DNA of 64,000 nucleotides. It comes from Gracilariopsis chorda. Its lineage: Eukaryota > Rhodophyta > Florideophyceae > Gracilariales > Gracilariaceae. Below the pieces are notes generated by a model. It was given only the letters and a program-made list of their open reading frames with translations. It made no database searches and was not told where the DNA came from. The DNA lies in the NCBI GenBank assembly GCA_003194525.1, contig NBIV01000128.1, positions 1-64,000 of the forward strand. Direction: 5' to 3'. The first letter of the stretch is position 1; every line of letters starts with the position of its first letter. Made by a program: the position numbers and the translations under genes. Of the stretch, positions 20,577 through 30,766 are shown one piece after another.

Positions 20577-20960
20577 ATGAATCGCATCGTCCCACTGTGC
20601 TGGTTTTTCTTTGGGTTTTTGTGTTGGTGGACGGGACCGACACTTCGTTGGCACCTGTGCGAGTCATTACAAGCTTGTTGCAGTCTCGTACATTTGTTAA
20701 TGACGCTGTTTTGCTACAAGCTTGTGATGATTCTCACAAGTGGTAACGGGGTGTCGGTCCCGTTCAACTACATACTTCCGTATTCATTCCTCCATGCCTG
20801 CCAGTGTGGGCTCGCCTTGCAGGGAGAGGAACCCATCACCTACAAAGTCATCCATGATGATCTCTTTTTCATTAGCCATCTCGTTAGACTCCACCTAGTA
20901 TCTTCATATCCAGGGCTGGAATTAGCATTTTGGCTCCGTCCGGATACAGTGAAGAATTGA
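20577..20960 (+). CDS. Hypothetical hydrophobic ORF
   Basis: 127 residues starting at an ATG that directly abuts the stop of the preceding ORF (TGA ATG). It is rich in Trp, Phe, Leu and Cys, with hydrophobic stretches near residues 3-18 and 35-55. No family recognised. The abutting arrangement could reflect a missed intron joining the two frames, or chance. Confidence 0.22.
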   Translation: MNRIVPLCWFFFGFLCWWTGPTLRWHLCESLQACCSLVHLLMTLFCYKLVMILTSGNGVSVPFNYILPYSFLHACQCGLALQGEEPITYKVIHDDLFFISHLVRLHLVSSYPGLELAFWLRPDTVKN

Positions 20961-21498
20961 GTCTACGTGTGGAGCTTAGTGAAGTACGGATTAGCTTCTT
21001 CTGAGTTCATATATCATCCTTAACCTTACAAAAGACGTAGAGTATACACTGTGAAAAGCATTGTAGAACAAATACACTTCCATATTCAAGGACAAATCAC
21101 GTTGACATAAGGTGTCGCCTTGAAACAAAGTCGAGGAACAAGCTTTTCCAGTATCATAACCCGCTGATCAAAATAGATGGTCTCGAGGAAGAGAGAGAGA
21201 GACATCGGAATAAGGAAGTGAGGAATCTTGAGCCGCAAAGTACAATACAAAAAAAACTATTCCTCTTTTGTATTCGAAGGAAATATTACAGGAGGCGGAG
21301 TGACGGAACGTGCGCTAGGTAGGTAAACGGAATATTCTGGTGCATGTATTGATGCTGTTGAAGTTGTCATGTGTTTTAAGGATGTGTCGACTGCCTTTTT
21401 TTCAGAGTGCTTTGGCTGATATCTTTGCCGTTGTTCTTGTACAAGATGCTCGCAAAATGGATAAGATCTTATCTTATCTGAGATATGCAAAGGGAAGG
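20961..21498. other. Intergenic, no gene seen
   Basis: AT-rich spacer with a short GA repeat near 21186-21202. No coding or RNA feature recognised. Confidence 0.35.
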
Positions 21499-21506
21499 GT
21501 AAAAAT

Positions 21507-21526
21507 CAGGCCCGTATTTGTGACTG
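21507..21526 (+). repeat. Left terminal inverted repeat of the hAT element
   Basis: First base follows the 8-bp target duplication; pairs with 24304-24323 with a single mismatch (ATTT versus GTTT on the same strand sense). Confidence 0.9.
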
Positions 21527-22595
21527 ACTGACTAATGCTCAAAAATGCATGACTTCTGACTGACTGACTAGTACTATCAGGAGAAAGTTAATCACTGCTA
21601 CAACGAACATCAAGGGCGGTGTTTGCACTATATCGAGCGACATACATAGCTTAGAAGTAGATCAGAAATAATCAAAATGTTTCCATATTTTGTAAAACAT
21701 TTTGAAAGCTTCTTTGCAAATATTACACGAAAATCAGAGCCCTCATCTTTTCTGCGGGAGACGAAACCGTTCAACGACCAGAATTACCTCCGTCAGCCTG
21801 TTCATACTCCCTGCTTTGCGTGATGTCTACCACAAAGTTCAGTGCCGTTCCCAATGGGAAGAAGGCCAATCACAAACCAAAATCAAGACAAAACTTTGAT
21901 TGCCAAGCAACAACGACATCAACACCGACGCAGATCTAAGAAGAATAGAAGAGGTTCAAGCACAAATACTTCAATCTGAAGAATGCACGCCAATATTGTT
22001 ACGGATAACAACAATCAACCACAATTTAAATAAAAGATATGCAACAACGTTGTTGCACTGCACATAAACATGTCCACATCAAACATTATTGGCCATTATG
22101 TTTTCAGACACAGCGAAACGCATCAAATGTCTTTGCTTCTCACCAAACGCAATACCCCTCTGATAGCCGTAGACTCTTACTTAAAAAGGCTCAAACACAC
22201 TGTAATCGAGTACATCGGGGTAAAGAACTACAATTTTTCTCACCAAAGAATGTTGACGAAACCAACAGTAGCGCAGACTCTGAACGTGACAGTTTCCGGG
22301 AGGGTTCTGCAAACTGTAGGTGTCGTATTGTTTGCATGTCAAATTGAGACTCCACGGTCATGAATTGAATGCCCACTTTTTCAAGGGCTAGTTCATGTGT
22401 TTGGTGTCGAGCTCCGTTTTCCAGCAAAACATCACTTGATAAAGCTTTGTTTTTGAGACGTACAACGCGGTTTGCTAATCCATTAAGACTTCTGCAACGG
22501 CTGCAAGGACTAGAAGTCATACTTTTGACGGCTGGAGCTCAGCATTAGGTACTCCTATACTTTAAATGACCTGGAATGTCATTGCTGAAAGCTGA

Positions 22596-24011
22596 GTGAT
22601 ACGTAGCTTTCATCTCTATACGGTGAACACTGGAGATGCCTCTAACCATTCTAAACTGTTGAGATCAATCATGGAGAATATGTTTTGTGTGATTGCTGTT
22701 CTCGGTAGCCACAGAATTCAAGTATCTATAGCTACGAGTGATTATGAGGCCTCTACTGCTCGTACCGTCGATTTGCATGCAGATTACGTTAGATCTGTAC
22801 GGTGTGTCGTCCACATAATTGCGCTTGCGTTGAATGACGTTTTCGAGGAAGGAACCGCTCGGAAAAAATTTTGACACATGTGAATAAGGCTACGTCATGT
22901 TTCAACCACCACGCCAGAGCCTTACAGCTTTTGTATCAGAAACAACTGGAGGAAGGAGTACCAAATGATCGAATACAGAAACTTGAGCATTACATACCGA
23001 AGCGATGGCACGCAAGCCTTAGTAAAATGCTAGCATACCTAATATGTATGAGAACAATTGGTTGTGTGGCGGAAGACCTGGTTATTGGACCCGATGCTCT
23101 ACCACAACTATTTCCTGAACAAGAAAACACGATGTCGGATTTTACTTTTGTTCTGGCGAAAGTAAGTCGTTTAGCTCTTCCATTGGAAGCTGAGAAAAAG
23201 ATGACCCTTTCAAGAACGCCTGGAATGTTGAGAGAACTCTACGAGACTTTAAAAGAATTGGCGGGCGCAATGAAACCTTGCTCTGAAAACGGCGCACTGC
23301 TCCCGAGCTTTTAAATGGCTTTGTTGGAGATTCTGACTCCGTTGCTCTGGACTGCCGCCTGAGCAGTGCAAAACCAGATGCTGAACGCAACTTTGCCCGT
23401 GCATGCGGAACGCAAACGTTGCACGCAAAACTGCTTTCGTTTCAAATCGCGGAACGAATTGAGCATCGCTTAGGGTATCTTTGGCAACTTTTCCATTAGT
23501 GCTGCCACCTAGAGGCCTGGAGAGGCTGCAATATCACACGAAGAACGAAGATCAAACGTTTGATAGCAATTTATTCACGAATGCAACGCCTTTTCACATC
23601 AGAAAACCCCGCCAAGTCTTTTTGTTCCATATTGCCTTTTGTTTGGATGTGAATGAGTGTGATTTGGACTTTCGAGATTGTTCTGAAACAGAAAGGAAAG
23701 AATAGAAACTGCTTTTTCAAGGTGCTGTTGTGATAAAATCAGTTGAATTGGACAATTCACTTTCTTCTGAAGAGTGAGAACTGAAAGTTGGTTTTGGACT
23801 TTTCCATCGCCATATGGTTTCTACTTTAGAACAATATAGAAGACGAGAGCCGCAAACTTCGTTACACTTTTGGAAGACAGCAAACGAGGCTACAGGATTA
23901 ATCAGTGTTGTACCATCTAATCCCGTTGCGCTTGCTGTTTTGTCTGGCCAAGCGTTCTTGGCTTTTGCAGAGAGTGTGGTCAGTGATTTTTGTAGAGTGG
24001 AAGGAAACTAG
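22596..24011 (+). pseudogene. hAT transposase remnant
   Basis: Pieces in different frames follow hAT order: GDASNHSKLLRSIMEN with RSVRCVVHIIALALNDVF (RNase H-like core around the Cys-x-x-His motif, 22596-22874), a middle helical part (22871-23314, ...DRIQKLEHYIPKRWHASLSKMLAYL...), and the C-terminal dimerisation region (23814-24011, LHFWKTANEATGLISVVPSNPVALAVLSGQAFLAF...). Stops and frameshifts separate them. The usual SAERVFS block is eroded. It is not autonomous. Confidence 0.75.
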
Positions 24012-24303
24012 CGTCAGTCTGTTCTCTCGGGAACTGTAATACTGACTGAAGTAATTTGTGCGTTTGTGTGGAGTGAGCTTGGATTGATCAGACTACATCA
24101 ATCATCTGCTTTGCATTCAACGGCTGTGGCATTTTGCGAAACTGTTCAGATGGTTGCAAGGCATCTGTGCTGCTGAGATTGTATAAATGCTAATTGTTTG
24201 GTTCGTCTTGCTGAAGAAATGGATATTGTGACTACCATCTGACTAATATGACTGACTTGCTTCAAATCCGGTGACTAAATGACTGCAAGTCCCTGAAATT
24301 CCG

Positions 24304-24323
24304 CAGTCACAAACACGGGCCTG
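24304..24323 (-). repeat. Right terminal inverted repeat of the hAT element
   Basis: Reverse complement of the left repeat with one mismatch, followed directly by GTAAAAAT. Confidence 0.9.
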
Positions 24324-24331
24324 GTAAAAAT

Positions 24332-26395
24332 ATGTTCCAGGTCACTTAAATGCAACACTCAATTTATGGAATGCGCATTGCATTGGATTTTGAAAGAAAG
24401 GTTGTTGGTCCCCGTGAGAGACCCAATCGCCTGTCCATTTCGCTTCCCTCGTTGGCGGAAGGAAGACGGGTACACCTCGTGAAGACAGATCGGCTTGTAC
24501 CTATTGTATTTTGTTTGCTCTTAAAGATTCATTGTTGCCTCACGCTAGAAACATATCCTTAAATGTTCTTCCCTCTCCGTTAAAATGCCTTAAACATATT
24601 TTGGAACATTTATAACAAGTTCTGGCGGTATGTATGTATGTTTATGGGGCGCATACTATTAATTCCGGAGGGGTAGTATTCCTACCAAAGAATCTTTCTT
24701 CTTCTCTGCTGTGGGTCCTTGATGTCTAATTGGAACACAAGGGTAAAACATATCTGGATAAACATACTTCTCTCTCCGCAGGAAAGAACTTCGTTTTCTT
24801 CAAGTACTCCAACAACCTAGCCGCGATTCCAGGATCCCTCAGTGCAGTACTAATCCAGCAGAAAGCGACTTGGCACCGCAGCTCTGGAGATGTATTTTGA
24901 TCTTCAACTGACCCACTTCGCTTAGCACAGTCAGATACATGTTTCTACGTTTATCCACAACAGGAGATGCTTCTGCGCGCTCGGATTTGGGCTGAACATA
25001 CTAAATAATGTAGACCATTTCGTTCTTAGATGCCGCAGAAGAGCAGGGTCCCGACGTCGAGAACTTCCACCTCTCCGAGAGAGGCAACGTTCTGACGCCG
25101 AATCAATAGTAAGAGCATGGCCAGAAAAATTCTTGGTTTATCTAGAGAGAGGGGTTCTTTTCAATCTTACCCATACCGTAGTCTTGGAATTAGAGACACA
25201 GGCTCATATAAAGACACAAGCATTCATAGCGAGCAACCTGAACGACGCTTTGAGCGTTGTTCAGATTGCTCGTCGTGGATTTGACTGTGCTGACAAAGCT
25301 AAGTTGTCGTCAGTAGAGTATTGTACTCAGTTTTGTCCGCCTAAGGAATGTGCATGACTGAAGTGCTTGCAGCCCGAGTTGCTCCTTCAGTTCGAGAGTC
25401 TTTCTAATTAGCTAAGTAAATAAGTAGCTGGGCGTTGTATGTGATCCCTACATTTCATCCCTTCCCATGTTCCATCCAGATGGTCGTAACATCGAGAAAA
25501 CGTTTTCCCGACATGTTGGGGCAATGGATTAGGCTTCCTGAATAGGCCGGACCAGGTTTGTGTTTGCAGAATGTCCTGACCTTTCCTGATCAGCAGTGAT
25601 GCAAAAAGCCCCACGACTCCAGCATATCCACTACGTTGAAATGTTACCCTTACACCATTTGCAGATCCAGGCACTCGCAAAAATTTGCTCTGTGGACCTT
25701 CCGGACTGAAGAGGTAAGTTCAGAATTGAATTCACGTCTTTCCAGAGCAGTGAGTGCTGTGGTATATGGCCTGAGAATTGCATGGCTTGCGACGGTACAA
25801 GGGTACTCCGTCAGTGCCGCCAATGAAGTCACCAAGACTTCAGCCGCAGTGCTCAGAGGGATCCAGTTTGCTCATCATCGAATGGAGCATATGACATTGT
25901 TTTGATTGTGCCAAAATGGTCCTCGTTGCTGCACAAACGGCACAGGACTGCGTGGGACGGCGCATTGGGTGGGAGAACATTCACCGTCTTCGCATCCCTT
26001 TGTGAAACCTTCTTCAAGTCCTCACACTCCGATAAAGCTTTCGACCAAAGTCGGAGGTAGGCAACACCGCTACGTCCCATTGCATATCTTCCACATTGAT
26101 ATCTCAATTCTTGTGTGGGCCAGGCGCCGCCCCGGGTGAGGACCGATGGAACTATTGTATAGGATACCGAGGTGACCCTAGATGGTTAACCGCAGGGGAT
26201 ACAGCGGTGAAGAGGCGAATCGATGCTGGCCACGCCGATTAGTTATGGAGCACTGCCAAGAATCGATCATCGACCATCAGTTGCCCATGCATGATCACAC
26301 ACATCCCACACATCGTTTTGTTCTCGATCGCGATCTTGCCTCATTCCTGCTCCCCACGAAGACTTCGCAGTTATCCCCAATTCACCGCCCGAACC
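24332..26395. other. Intergenic, apart from one dispersed repeat
   Basis: Two kilobases without a recognisable gene. The frames at 25133-25357 (+) and 25636-25905 (+) are short and match nothing known to me. 25287-25408 is copy 2 of the dispersed repeat. The last part must include the promoter of the ATP synthase gene. Confidence 0.35.
25287..25408 (+). repeat. Dispersed repeat, copy 2
   Basis: Same orientation as and alignable to 20019-20140, about 5.2 kb apart, with the hAT element lying between the two copies. Confidence 0.55.
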
Positions 26396-26692
26396 ATGTC
26401 GCATATACTGCGCGGTGTCGCTCGCCGCTCCAGCTCCCTGATCGTGAAAGCACAGACTCCCCAAGCGTGGGAGACCACCTCCCAACTCCGATCGCAATAC
26501 ATTTATACAACCATGGACTCCATGCCCGCCCGCGTCGCAGAAGCCTCTCAGGAATGGGCTCAGCTCCGCCAAAAGGTCAAGTCAATGGACTTCACCGTCA
26601 ACGACATCGGCGTCGGCATCGTCCGCGCTCTCGAGTTGTATGGCTTTTACATTGCCGGTCGTATAATTGGTACACGATCACTCACCACATAG
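26396..26692 (+). CDS. Mitochondrial ATP synthase subunit g
   Basis: 98 residues from ATG 26396. It has an Arg/Ser-rich N-terminus suited to mitochondrial import (MSHILRGVARRSSSLIVKA), an amphipathic helical middle (ARVAEASQEWAQLRQKVKSM), and a C-terminal membrane helix with the family pattern ALELYGFYIAGRIIGTRSL, which corresponds to the F-Y-V-G-E-I-I-G type motif of subunit g. It belongs to the membrane part of F1Fo ATP synthase and helps dimerise the complex in cristae. Length agrees with the family. It converges on the PsbQ-like gene with 253 bp between. Short families like this diverge quickly, so some doubt remains. Confidence 0.75.
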   Translation: MSHILRGVARRSSSLIVKAQTPQAWETTSQLRSQYIYTTMDSMPARVAEASQEWAQLRQKVKSMDFTVNDIGVGIVRALELYGFYIAGRIIGTRSLTT

Positions 26693-26945
26693 AGCACTCC
26701 CTTCTCCCATCCAATCCGTCTGCGATCTGCGCTACTAGCAACTCATTAAGCTATACCACCCCTTTTGTCGTGCGTTCAACACGCATCGAATGTGATATGC
26801 CACTTTACTTCTCACAAGTGTCAAACATCTTCAAACTGTTCTATTTGCTGTCGTATGCAACTGCTTGGCGAGAATAATGACAAGATTATGCCCTTGTCAG
26901 ACCGAACGGACCTGGGCACAAAACCCTATCGTGCGCAACCATTCA

Positions 26946-27536
26946 TCACTTCGTAAACCGTTGTATACTTGGCAAAGCCAAAAACTCTTCCGCGCTTTCG
27001 ACATACTCATCGAGTTCCCTCAATACTCGATCTCGATTTCTTCCCTTCGCCTCCATAGAAAGCTCCAGCAGATGTCCCAGGGTGGCCGCAGCAATTCTCT
27101 TAACAGCGTCCGAGTCCGCCAATACCACACCAGTCTGTTCTGCAATGTAGGCCATAGCTACTCTTCCCGGCTCGAGCCACACCGATTGATACCTCAACAC
27201 AAACAAGTAATCCTCTTCTCCCAAGTTTTCGTTCAGTGCTTTCACCTCCGTTATGAGCGCCCCAGCCTTACCAAGTGCCAGTTTTATTCTTGCAACGTTC
27301 TGTTTCACTGCATTTTCAGCTAGACTGGCTGCGTGACTACCGCCGGGCATCAAGTATAACCCGATTGATAGCGCAGCGAGCTTCACCGCAGTTCGACGTG
27401 AAACGCCTGGCGCCTGACAAAGAATTATGGAAGTCCGAGCGGTGAGTGGCTTCTTCTGAAGACGTTTATCAACTGATTGCGTTGACATTTTCAGAGGCGC
27501 AGGACTTATGAAGCATAGCTCACGTTTGGTTGACAT
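26946..27536 (-). CDS. psbQ: PsbQ-family extrinsic photosystem II protein, thylakoid lumen
   Basis: 196 residues from ATG 27536. A chloroplast transit-like N-terminus (about 1-45) is followed by a twin-arginine thylakoid signal: SRRTAVKLAALSIGLYLMPGGSHAASLA, with the Arg-Arg pair, a hydrophobic core and an A-x-A cleavage site near residue 70. The mature part is about 125 residues, all helical, with pattern NVARIKLALGKAGALITEVKALNENLGEEDYLFVLRYQSVWLEPGRVAMAYIAE, as in the four-helix PsbQ/PsbQ' family. In red algae PsbQ' is the 20-kDa extrinsic subunit stabilising the oxygen-evolving complex. This is the strongest clue that the organism is photosynthetic with a Tat pathway in its plastid. An internal Met at residue 17 is an alternative start. 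Confidence 0.75.
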   Translation of the reverse strand: MSTKRELCFISPAPLKMSTQSVDKRLQKKPLTARTSIILCQAPGVSRRTAVKLAALSIGLYLMPGGSHAASLAENAVKQNVARIKLALGKAGALITEVKALNENLGEEDYLFVLRYQSVWLEPGRVAMAYIAEQTGVVLADSDAVKRIAAATLGHLLELSMEAKGRNRDRVLRELDEYVESAEEFLALPSIQRFTK

Positions 27537-27948
27537 TCTGGATGGGGCCGTCCGTGGGTGCTTTTGCCTCGGAAATCGTTATCGCCCTACCCAGCTGGCC
27601 CTGTGCACTATGCCTTCAAAGTTTCTCTGGGAAGTTCAGCCTTTTACCCCTGTGGAAATGTGCGATGACAATATGATAGCAAATATTCCTGAATAATGCA
27701 TGATTGAGGGCCTGGTGATGCGCATTCCCAGATCTGCGGCAATGGCGTAGTCAAAGACTATTCTCGAGTGAGCTCGATTGCCGGCGGTAAATCCCGCAAC
27801 TGAATTCATTCTGACACAGGTATTTCATGGGCGTGCTGTCTCAGGCTCGTCATATGAGTTTTTGAAACAGGAAATATGGAAAATATGAAAACCTTCTAGC
27901 CAATAAAAATTGTCCACCTGTTTCAGACCGATTTCCAACTTCCATGCC
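27537..27948. other. Upstream region of the PsbQ-like gene
   Basis: No further gene recognised. It should include the promoter of the PsbQ-like gene. Confidence 0.35.
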
Positions 27949-27977
27949 TGTCGGGGAAATCTAGGATTTCCCCGACA
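27949..27977. repeat. Perfect 13-bp-arm palindrome
   Basis: TGTCGGGGAAATC, three-base loop TAG, then GATTTCCCCGACA. It would form a very stable hairpin in DNA or RNA. It stands alone between the PsbQ-like gene and the minisatellite. It could be an insertion footprint, a fold-back element centre or a transcript-end hairpin; undecided. Confidence 0.8.
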
Positions 27978-28019
27978 TGCAATGAAACAATGAAAGTGAC
28001 AGGTTCGCTTCGATTTTTC

Positions 28020-29150
28020 GCGGCCGACACCAACAACCCACATACTCTCACAATTACCATCCAAACCGCAACCACCCACATCCTCGCCTTAGCCAACACC
28101 TTTCACGCGTGGACGGCGCTTTTTCCAAGTTTATCCCTCTACCACGGTCGCCTCCAGACCTGTCCGCCCATCACTCACGAGATTCACCCACAGCTGCAAC
28201 TATCCGCCTCCACATTATTACCGACTATCGCCCGCACCCTCAGCCGAACTATCACAGTCGACATCCAACGTCCTCACCCTCAACCATCCTTTGTCCGAAA
28301 CCTCAACCATTCGCCGTCATTACCCGTCCACCATCCCCAAACTCGATCATCCGCCGTCATCATCCACCGTCCGCAATCCCAATCATCTTCTGTCCTCATC
28401 CATCCACCGTCCCTAAACCCAACGATTCACCGTCATCATCCTCCATCCTTAACCCCAACCGTTCCTTATCCAAAACCGCAACTATCCCGCGTCATCTATT
28501 TTCCATTTTCCGCAACACAAACTATCCGTTGTCATCAACCATCTACCTTCTACAACCTCGCCACCTAACGTCGGCAGTCCTAATAATCTAACAATCGCAA
28601 CGCCAACTATCCAGCGTCATCACTCCAACCGTTCGTTGTCATCATCGATCCCCTGTCCGCAACCCCAACCATCCGCCTTCAACATTCCACTGTCCCCAGC
28701 CCCATCTCTCCGACGTTATTTGCCATCTACCCTTCGCAACCTCAACTATCCAACTTCCACACCCGGACTCATCCAACATCCGCCGCAACCCGAACCATCC
28801 AGCGTTATCAACCCTAATCATCCGCCGCACCAACCCCCGTCTCAAAACTCAACCATCCGCTGTCATCATCGACCGTCCCTAACCGTTCATCATCTGCAAC
28901 GCCAACCATACGCCGTCATCATCCATTCACCGTCCGCAACCCCAACAATCCGCCTTCATCATCCTCCGTCCCCAACCCCACCTATCCATCATCCTCAACC
29001 ATCTACCGCGCTGAACCGTGCTCATTCTCAACCATTCACTATCCTCACCCTAACCATCTACCGTCCGCAACCTCAACTATCTACCGGCCTCAATCATCCA
29101 CAGTGCCGTCCAACTCCCCCACCGAGGCCAAACAGACGACATAACACGGC
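28020..29150. repeat. Degenerate C/A/T-rich minisatellite
   Basis: About 1.1 kb built of imperfect copies of units like CCGTCATCATCC and CAACCATCCGCCGTC, with irregular spacing of very roughly 25-36 bp. The plus strand is extremely poor in G, so most frames stay open and yield Pro/Thr/Ser/His-rich pseudo-proteins (e.g. 27990-28568, 28636-29250). These ORFs are most likely by-products of composition. Strong strand asymmetry of this kind is seen in minisatellites and R-loop-prone DNA. Confidence 0.7.
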
Positions 29151-29297
29151 TCTACTATCCACTCACCGTCCTACTGCGTCTGCAACCGCAAACAAACGTT
29201 TCCAAAGCCAGCAAGCCGCAGGGATACCCGCGCGGCTGGCCTTTCAGTAGCAACCCGTTTCTAACGTTGACCTTCTGCCTCCGCTTTTCCAGTACCA

Positions 29298-30758
29298 ATG
29301 CAAGTACCGTCCACTGGTGCATCTAATGTGGAACCGTCCACACCGCAGCAAAACTTTGCTGAACGTTTGGCGTCTGAGATAGCACCACGTCACAATGCTT
29401 CAGAAGGCATTGGGGAGAGTGAGAGCGGTAATGTAAATGCGCATGAAGACTTTCTTTTTGGCAGACCCGGTGCTCCTTCTCAGCAAGCACCTGCTGGGGC
29501 ATGCGTGATTGAAGATGCAGACAGAGATCCCAGATGTGTTGTGCCCTGTACAGTCGAGGAAGGGAAAGAACTATTTAGGAAGTATCCACTTGACAATAGC
29601 ACTTGCAAGGCTCTGTTGCGGGCTCTAAAAATAACTGGTGCTCAAAATAGTAAGATGAAAACGAAGGTGAATGTGCTCATTGTTAAAATGGTTCAGAGGG
29701 AGTTCAGCATCAACGATGCAATACAGGTTCTGGATTTTGTTGAGGCAGGGGAACAAGGGGAACGACCTCGCATGTATTCTATCGCAGCAACAATTGTCAA
29801 GGTGAAGAGAACAGCAGCCGGCGAGGAGCATGTGGAGTGGATGCGAGGAGACGTTCCGTTATTCGATGGTGACAATGTTAAAGTTGGTCAGCCATTTGTT
29901 GGGGAAGGTAGCAATATGAATTCAGGGACTGTCGTTAGGGAACCAGACTTCGAAGCCAATGAATATTGCAGGCTGTTGCATGTGCTCGCAGATGATCGCA
30001 TGACCACTGCTCGTGCCCAGCTTATGGAACCGCGAACTAGAGAAGAACTTGATGCCGATAATATCGACCCTTGGTCTGATCACATCACTCCACTTTTCAA
30101 TGATGACACCTTCCAACCTCCACCTGTTACATTGCTGGCTGGAGGAGTGACTCGAGGTGATATCGCGTCTATAGACACTCGTATTCGACGGTATGAAAGG
30201 CCTGCTGGTGTTCTTAAACGGAAGTTTGCGGAGTTCAAAAGCTTGTATGGGGCATGCCTTAACAAACATGAATCGTCAGGGCAAGGAGACCCTGACGCAT
30301 TTGTTCTCTATGCCACCGGAAAGACCTACATTATGTACGCCTTTTGCTTCTTGAAGAAGTATCCTATTATTAGCCCTTTGGCTACTCGCGCATTGCAATC
30401 GGACGCGCAGCGTGAAGAAGGCGTCGGCGAAGGATTGGAACCACGCCGAGATAGTGGGAGAGACTCGGGTCGTAAAAGGAAAAGAGAACCACAAGAAATC
30501 AGCATTTTAGGCATTGATGCTCTATCTTCGGTCCTAAAGCCTTGCTCCGTGGATGTAGCGAGAGAAACCGAAAAAGCTGAGAGGGATAAAGCATTCTATG
30601 AAGCAGCTGAGGCTAGGGGGAGATCGGCACAGTCGCTTCTTTCCGCAATCTCTCAAGCCAAGGATATGGAGGCCAATGCCAACTCGGCAGAAGAGAAAGA
30701 AATGTATTCGAAAGTGGTACAAGAGCTATTCAAGAATTTGTGCAATCAAGAACCTTAA
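29298..30758 (+). CDS. Harbinger accessory DNA-binding protein (trihelix/NAM-associated-like)
   Basis: 486 residues, uninterrupted, ATG 29298. The N-terminus is low complexity. Residues about 300-355 (RPAGVLKRKFAEFKSLYGACLNKHESSGQGDPD..., then LYATGKTYIMYAFCFLKKYPII) follow the helical pattern of plant Myb/trihelix transposon partner proteins, with the S-G-x-x-D-x-D core. A basic stretch GRDSGRKRKREPQ near residue 395 looks like a nuclear localisation signal, and a C-terminal coiled-coil-like Glu/Ala-rich part follows. In Harbinger elements the partner carries the transposase to the nucleus and to terminal sites. Assignment rests on weak similarity plus position beside the transposase. Confidence 0.6.
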   Translation: MQVPSTGASNVEPSTPQQNFAERLASEIAPRHNASEGIGESESGNVNAHEDFLFGRPGAPSQQAPAGACVIEDADRDPRCVVPCTVEEGKELFRKYPLDNSTCKALLRALKITGAQNSKMKTKVNVLIVKMVQREFSINDAIQVLDFVEAGEQGERPRMYSIAATIVKVKRTAAGEEHVEWMRGDVPLFDGDNVKVGQPFVGEGSNMNSGTVVREPDFEANEYCRLLHVLADDRMTTARAQLMEPRTREELDADNIDPWSDHITPLFNDDTFQPPPVTLLAGGVTRGDIASIDTRIRRYERPAGVLKRKFAEFKSLYGACLNKHESSGQGDPDAFVLYATGKTYIMYAFCFLKKYPIISPLATRALQSDAQREEGVGEGLEPRRDSGRDSGRKRKREPQEISILGIDALSSVLKPCSVDVARETEKAERDKAFYEAAEARGRSAQSLLSAISQAKDMEANANSAEEKEMYSKVVQELFKNLCNQEP

Positions 30759-30766
30759 ACTTAAAT

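Larger units (their letters stand above)
21507..24323 (+). mobile_element. hAT DNA transposon, complete ends, dead transposase
   Basis: Terminal inverted repeats CAGGCCCGTATTTGTGACTG (21507-21526) and CAGTCACAAACACGGGCCTG (24304-24323) match at 19 of 20 positions. They are flanked by a perfect 8-bp target duplication GTAAAAAT (21499-21506 and 24324-24331), as is typical of hAT elements. Subterminal TGACT repeats (tandem TGACTGACTGACT near 21521 and 21558, scattered copies near 24240-24310) look like transposase-binding sites. The 2817-bp body carries decayed transposase segments on the plus strand. Confidence 0.92.

Noticed and set aside
27990-29250. Long plus-strand frames in the minisatellite as real Pro-rich proteins
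   Set aside because: Open frames are explained by the near absence of G (few stop codons) and the repeat units; several overlapping frames stay open together.
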